Below, in pieces: positions 6,003 through 7,040 of a DNA stretch of 7,040 nucleotides (within the stretch, counting starts at the first letter, position 1; every line of letters starts with the position of its first letter). The position numbers and the translations under genes were made by a program. Below the pieces are notes generated by a model that had not been told where the DNA came from, ran no database searches, and worked only from the letters and a program-made list of their open reading frames with translations. Source of the DNA: JAWXTS01 sp044433305 (GTDB lineage: Bacteria > Bacteroidota > Bacteroidia > Bacteroidales > Rikenellaceae); contig JAWXTS010000083.1 in the NCBI GenBank assembly GCA_044433305.1, positions 1 to 7,040 on the forward strand, read 5' to 3'.

Positions 6003-7040
6003 TTAAGTACCTTCAATATTTTTAACCGTTGTATAGACTTCACCAAATTTGTCAGTTATAGTAAACGTCACATTCGCCTCTGCCCAGTGCCAAGAGTCTC
6101 CATATCCACTAACATTTCTTACTACACCTATGATTGCATCAGCATCTTGGTCTCCACCAATAGCTTTAAGCTGTTTCACAGGTATATCATTAGAAGTTGT
6201 TCCATTAATACTATAACCAGAAATATTAACCGTAGAAGCATCTGATGTCCAACTATAACTATTATTGATATAGTAGTTAGTAAATAGGTAAGGAACTAAC
6301 TGTCTCTTCATAATAATATCACCATTTGTGAATACACCACTTGTGTAATATGAATATACATCCCAGCTATTGCTCCACTTATAGTTAGCATTGGTATCAT
6401 CATAGTTCCACATATTCAATGCGAAGATACAAGCATAATCTGTGACACCATAATCGTTCATGTTATATGTTTTTGTTGTACCATAGCTATTTGTAACAAG
6501 GTATACTGGTGGATACAACTTCTGTAATAGCGTATAATCTTTTGTGTCGCCTGCACTATTTGTCATTGTTATGGTCGTTGCAACTTGAGCAGGTGCCAAC
6601 AAGAATCCTCCATCATAACTAGAAGCAGGTGTATCAAGATCATAATTGGTAATAGGTGAAGCATACAATCTTAGTGTACTAGTCGACGATGTGTAGGTAT
6701 TCTTCAAATAGTCATCGACACTAAAGTTAACGTCTGGCGTTACTCCAGCAGCAGTATAATCTGTCTGGTCATCAGTTGCAACACTCATATAAGACACAAC
6801 ACCAACGCTAGTATAGTACACATCATCATTACTTGTTACAACACCACCCGAAGTATAAATATCGTCCGTTAGATACTGCTCATTTGAGTCATTACCCCAA
6901 ATCTCTGCATTAGCGGTATAAGCTATAATGTGACCCGTGGCTGCATCAACGGCATTGCCTCCATTTACCAAGTAGATACACCAGTGGTTTTTCTCCTTCG
7001 AACAACATAACCTCGTGCAAATGATAGTCCTTCCATTGGA
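6003..7040 (-). CDS. C-terminal part of a large, probably surface-exposed protein of unknown function (5' end outside the window, possible frameshift)
   Basis: The stop is at 6003-6005 and the frame stays open to the right edge (346 codons). I do not recognise the family. The product is rich in Tyr, Asn, Thr, Ser and Asp and predicted beta-rich, has only one Cys from residue V-N-G-G (near 6968) to the end, and has no membrane segment. Together these suggest an extracellular or cell-surface protein such as a fimbrillin-like or adhesin-like product; I see no T9SS C-terminal signature or anchor. Short near-repeats of DD(I/V)YTSxGVV lie at 6741-6866. The only start-like codon near the left of the conserved part is TTG at 6971, which is unconvincing. 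Upstream of it the same frame becomes Cys-rich (IICTRLCCSKEKNHWC), while another frame reads naturally, hinting at a single-base frameshift at about 6960-6995. Followed by a strong terminator. Its base composition looks more A/T-rich than the central operon. Confidence 0.7.
   Translation of the reverse strand, partial: SNGRTIICTRLCCSKEKNHWCIYLVNGGNAVDAATGHIIAYTANAEIWGNDSNEQYLTDDIYTSGGVVTSNDDVYYTSVGVVSYMSVATDDQTDYTAAGVTPDVNFSVDDYLKNTYTSSTSTLRLYASPITNYDLDTPASSYDGGFLLAPAQVATTITMTNSAGDTKDYTLLQKLYPPVYLVTNSYGTTKTYNMNDYGVTDYACIFALNMWNYDDTNANYKWSNSWDVYSYYTSGVFTNGDIIMKRQLVPYLFTNYYINNSYSWTSDASTVNISGYSINGTTSNDIPVKQLKAIGGDQDADAIIGVVRNVSGYGDSWHWAEANVTFTITDKFGEVYTTVKNIEGT
6741..6866 (-). repeat. Degenerate short repeats in the surface-like protein
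   Basis: Within the translated product the segments DDIYTSGGVV, DDVYYTSVGVV and DDQTDYTAAGV occur in succession, spaced by 13 and 18 residues. Each has an acidic pair followed by aromatic/Thr residues and G-V. The similarity is moderate, the spacing is uneven, and the third copy is weak. It may reflect beta-strand periodicity rather than a true duplication. Confidence 0.35.

Noticed and set aside
5880..6245. Plus-strand open frame of 121 codons
   Set aside because: It runs through the terminator hairpin and lies antisense to the surface-like gene; its translation has no recognisable features and it lacks a promoter or ribosome-binding site.
6946..7038. End of a separate upstream gene (minus strand, stop at 6946-6948)
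   Set aside because: It is possible but less likely than a frameshift, because the downstream frame has no ATG near its beginning and joining the two frames by one base gives a continuous plausible protein.

Overview
The window looks like a chromosomal segment of a Bacteroidota bacterium, most likely a Bacteroidales (Bacteroides/Prevotella-like) organism. The clearest sign is two minus-strand promoters of the Bacteroidetes type (-33 TTTG or TTG, 20-nt spacer, -7 TAnnTTTG). Weak or absent Shine-Dalgarno sequences, A-rich leaders and the gene families present agree with this. No RNA gene, insertion sequence, CRISPR array or phage gene was found.

Left part (1-1420, plus strand): the C-terminal end of an unidentified protein, followed after 18 bases by a complete short-chain dehydrogenase/reductase with all catalytic residues. 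Downstream lies an imperfect palindrome of about 124 bases and then a hairpin terminator, which ends both this unit and the convergent gene that follows.

Middle left (1424-2862): a minus-strand gene for a small secreted protein made largely of five 22-residue tandem repeats is divergent from a plus-strand gene for a stand-alone class I glutamine-amidotransferase-like peptidase (C26, PuuD/gamma-glutamyl hydrolase family). The repeat-protein promoter sits inside the longest open frame and shows that translation starts at 2026, not 2074.

Centre (2842-5804, minus strand): a two-gene operon with its own promoter at 5847-5878. The first gene fuses a second C26 domain to a complete M19 renal/membrane-dipeptidase domain. 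The second, 2 nt downstream, is a multi-pass membrane protein with SpmA- and SpmB-like halves (nucleoside-recognition/Gate domain). Its 3' end overlaps the convergent stand-alone C26 gene by 21 bases. Together these genes suggest a cassette that handles gamma-glutamyl-containing small peptides: C26 removes or opens the gamma-glutamyl bond, M19 splits the resulting dipeptide, and the membrane protein may move substrate or product. The domain assignments are well supported; the shared pathway is inference.

Right part (6003-7040, minus strand): the C-terminal part of a large Tyr/Asn/Thr/Ser-rich protein, probably surface-exposed, ended by a very stable 18-bp hairpin. Its upstream end changes reading-frame character near 6960-6995, suggesting a frameshift (real or a sequence error) close to the window edge.
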